The notes beneath the pieces are model-generated. The model ran no database searches and was not told where the DNA came from. It saw only the letters and a list, made by a program, of their open reading frames with translations. A stretch of DNA of 53,325 nt from CAZEPJ01 sp964514105 (GTDB taxonomy: Bacteria; Desulfobacterota; Desulfocorpusculales; Desulfocorpusculum), in contig CAZEPJ010000027.1 of the NCBI GenBank assembly GCA_964514105.1, forward strand, positions 1-53,325. The letters run 5' to 3'. Both the position numbers and the translations under genes were made by a program. Shown one piece after another: positions 52,927-53,325 of this stretch; position 1 is the first letter of the stretch, and every line of letters begins with the position of its first letter.

Positions 52927-53225
52927 TCAGGGGACGCCTTTTAATTGTTTTACTTTTTCCCATGGCCCCAGGGACCACGCAACTACGGCCCTCCCCCAGG
53001 GCCACATCTCCCAGTCACCTCACCAACTCCTGGCGGTCCCTGCCATCGTCGACGATCCTGCGCCTCTCGATCCCCCGCGCAATCACGTGATGCACCCTCC
53101 CAGGGGCATCCAGTCTCGCCCCCTCCCCGGCATCACACCTTGCTTTCTCGCCTTGAATTCACCATCTTCCCCAATGCCATCCCCCAACATCCGACTCCGT
53201 CAACTCATTAAAAGGCGTCCCCTGA
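52927..53225. mobile_element. Remnant of a Y1-transposase element with 19-bp inverted ends
   Basis: The two ends, TCAGGGGACGCCTTTTAAT at 52927-52945 and its exact reverse complement at 53207-53225, enclose about 300 bases. Inside is a decayed start of a Y1 (REP-associated tyrosine) transposase (separate entry). It looks like a non-autonomous, MITE-like derivative, 26 bases from the tRNA-Gln gene. The ends are strikingly AT-richer than the interior. Confidence 0.75.
53015..53133 (-). pseudogene. Fragment of Y1_Tnp (REP-associated) transposase
   Basis: From an ATG at 53133 (MPGRG), a one-base shift leads into ARLDAPGRVHHVIARGIERR, a very close match to the N-terminal motif of Y1_Tnp transposases (LDAPG-x-x-HHVI-x-RG-x-E). 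It includes the HH pair that binds the metal. The frame stops at 53015 after about 40 codons. The rest of the enzyme, including the catalytic tyrosine, is absent. Confidence 0.75.
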
Positions 53226-53251
53226 ATTCACGCAGGTCACCGGGCGCGTAT

Positions 53252-53325
53252 TGGCAGACGGGCCAGGATTCGAACCTGGATAGCGGGATCCAAAGTCCCG
53301 AGTCCTGCCGTTGGACGACCCGTCT
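53252..53325 (-). tRNA. tRNA-Gln (anticodon TTG)
   Basis: The minus strand folds as a complete cloverleaf starting exactly at the window edge: acceptor AGACGGG/CCCGTCT, D arm GTCC..GGAC, anticodon stem CGGGA/TCCCG with loop CTTTGGA (anticodon TTG), and T arm CCAGG-TTCGAAT-CCTGG. The discriminator is G, followed by an encoded CCA. The body is 71 nt. Confidence 0.97.

Overview
The window is GC-rich and dense with genes. It looks like a piece of an anaerobic bacterium that runs the Wood-Ljungdahl (acetyl-CoA) pathway. An IHF-alpha-type protein, an NtrC-type sigma-54 activator, selenoprotein genes and a Liv transporter with a beta-keto-acid cleavage enzyme all fit a Desulfobacterota (Deltaproteobacteria)-like genome. 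That placement is inference; there is no rRNA gene in the window.

Left part (1-27 kb), nearly all on the minus strand: an almost complete methyl-branch end plus carbonyl branch. Reading in the direction of transcription: acsV (corrinoid activator), cooC/acsF, folD, acsD, acsA (CO dehydrogenase), acsB (acetyl-CoA synthase), acsC, acsE, a DRTGG protein, and an HdrC/HdrB-like Fe-S oxidoreductase. Then come a histidine kinase, an NtrC-family regulator, an archaemetzincin and a GcvH-like cysteine-rich protein. The block ends with a giant HdrA-GltD-HdrA flavoprotein, mvhD, metV, metF and a second cooC cut by the window edge. The last group is the expected set for a flavin-based electron-bifurcating methylene-tetrahydrofolate reductase.

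The main discovery is two genes that look broken by a stop codon but are best read as selenoproteins. mvhD has an in-frame UGA at 2466-2468, and the HdrC/HdrB-like gene has one at 13104-13106. Each UGA sits exactly where the family has a conserved cysteine, the frame continues with family-typical sequence, and a short hairpin with a G in its apical loop follows at the distance expected for a bacterial SECIS. Both selenoproteins belong to the same electron-transfer machinery.

Middle part (27-35 kb): mixed housekeeping and signalling genes. These are a YkgJ-like cysteine-cluster protein, a LysM lipoprotein, a class III adenylate cyclase with cNMP-binding and GAF sensors, a YhhN-type membrane protein, an unlisted 52-residue histidine-rich lipoprotein, DNA polymerase IV and a flavin reductase.

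Right-middle (35-44.7 kb): one long minus-strand operon with a branched-chain-type ABC transporter (livH, a livM-livG fusion, livF, livK). It encloses a zinc alcohol dehydrogenase, a beta-keto acid cleavage enzyme, a 3-hydroxyacyl-CoA-dehydrogenase-like protein, a small dimeric-barrel protein and an amidohydrolase. It looks like an uptake-and-degradation unit for an unidentified beta-hydroxy/beta-keto acid.

Right end (44.7-53.3 kb): a zinc-ribbon protein, ihfA, a MerR-type regulator overlapping an unusual membrane-flavodoxin-SCP2 fusion, exported proteins, an HDOD pseudogene, a large secreted repeat protein, and a 0.3-kb remnant of a Y1 (REP-associated) transposon with 19-bp inverted ends beside a tRNA-Gln gene at the window edge.
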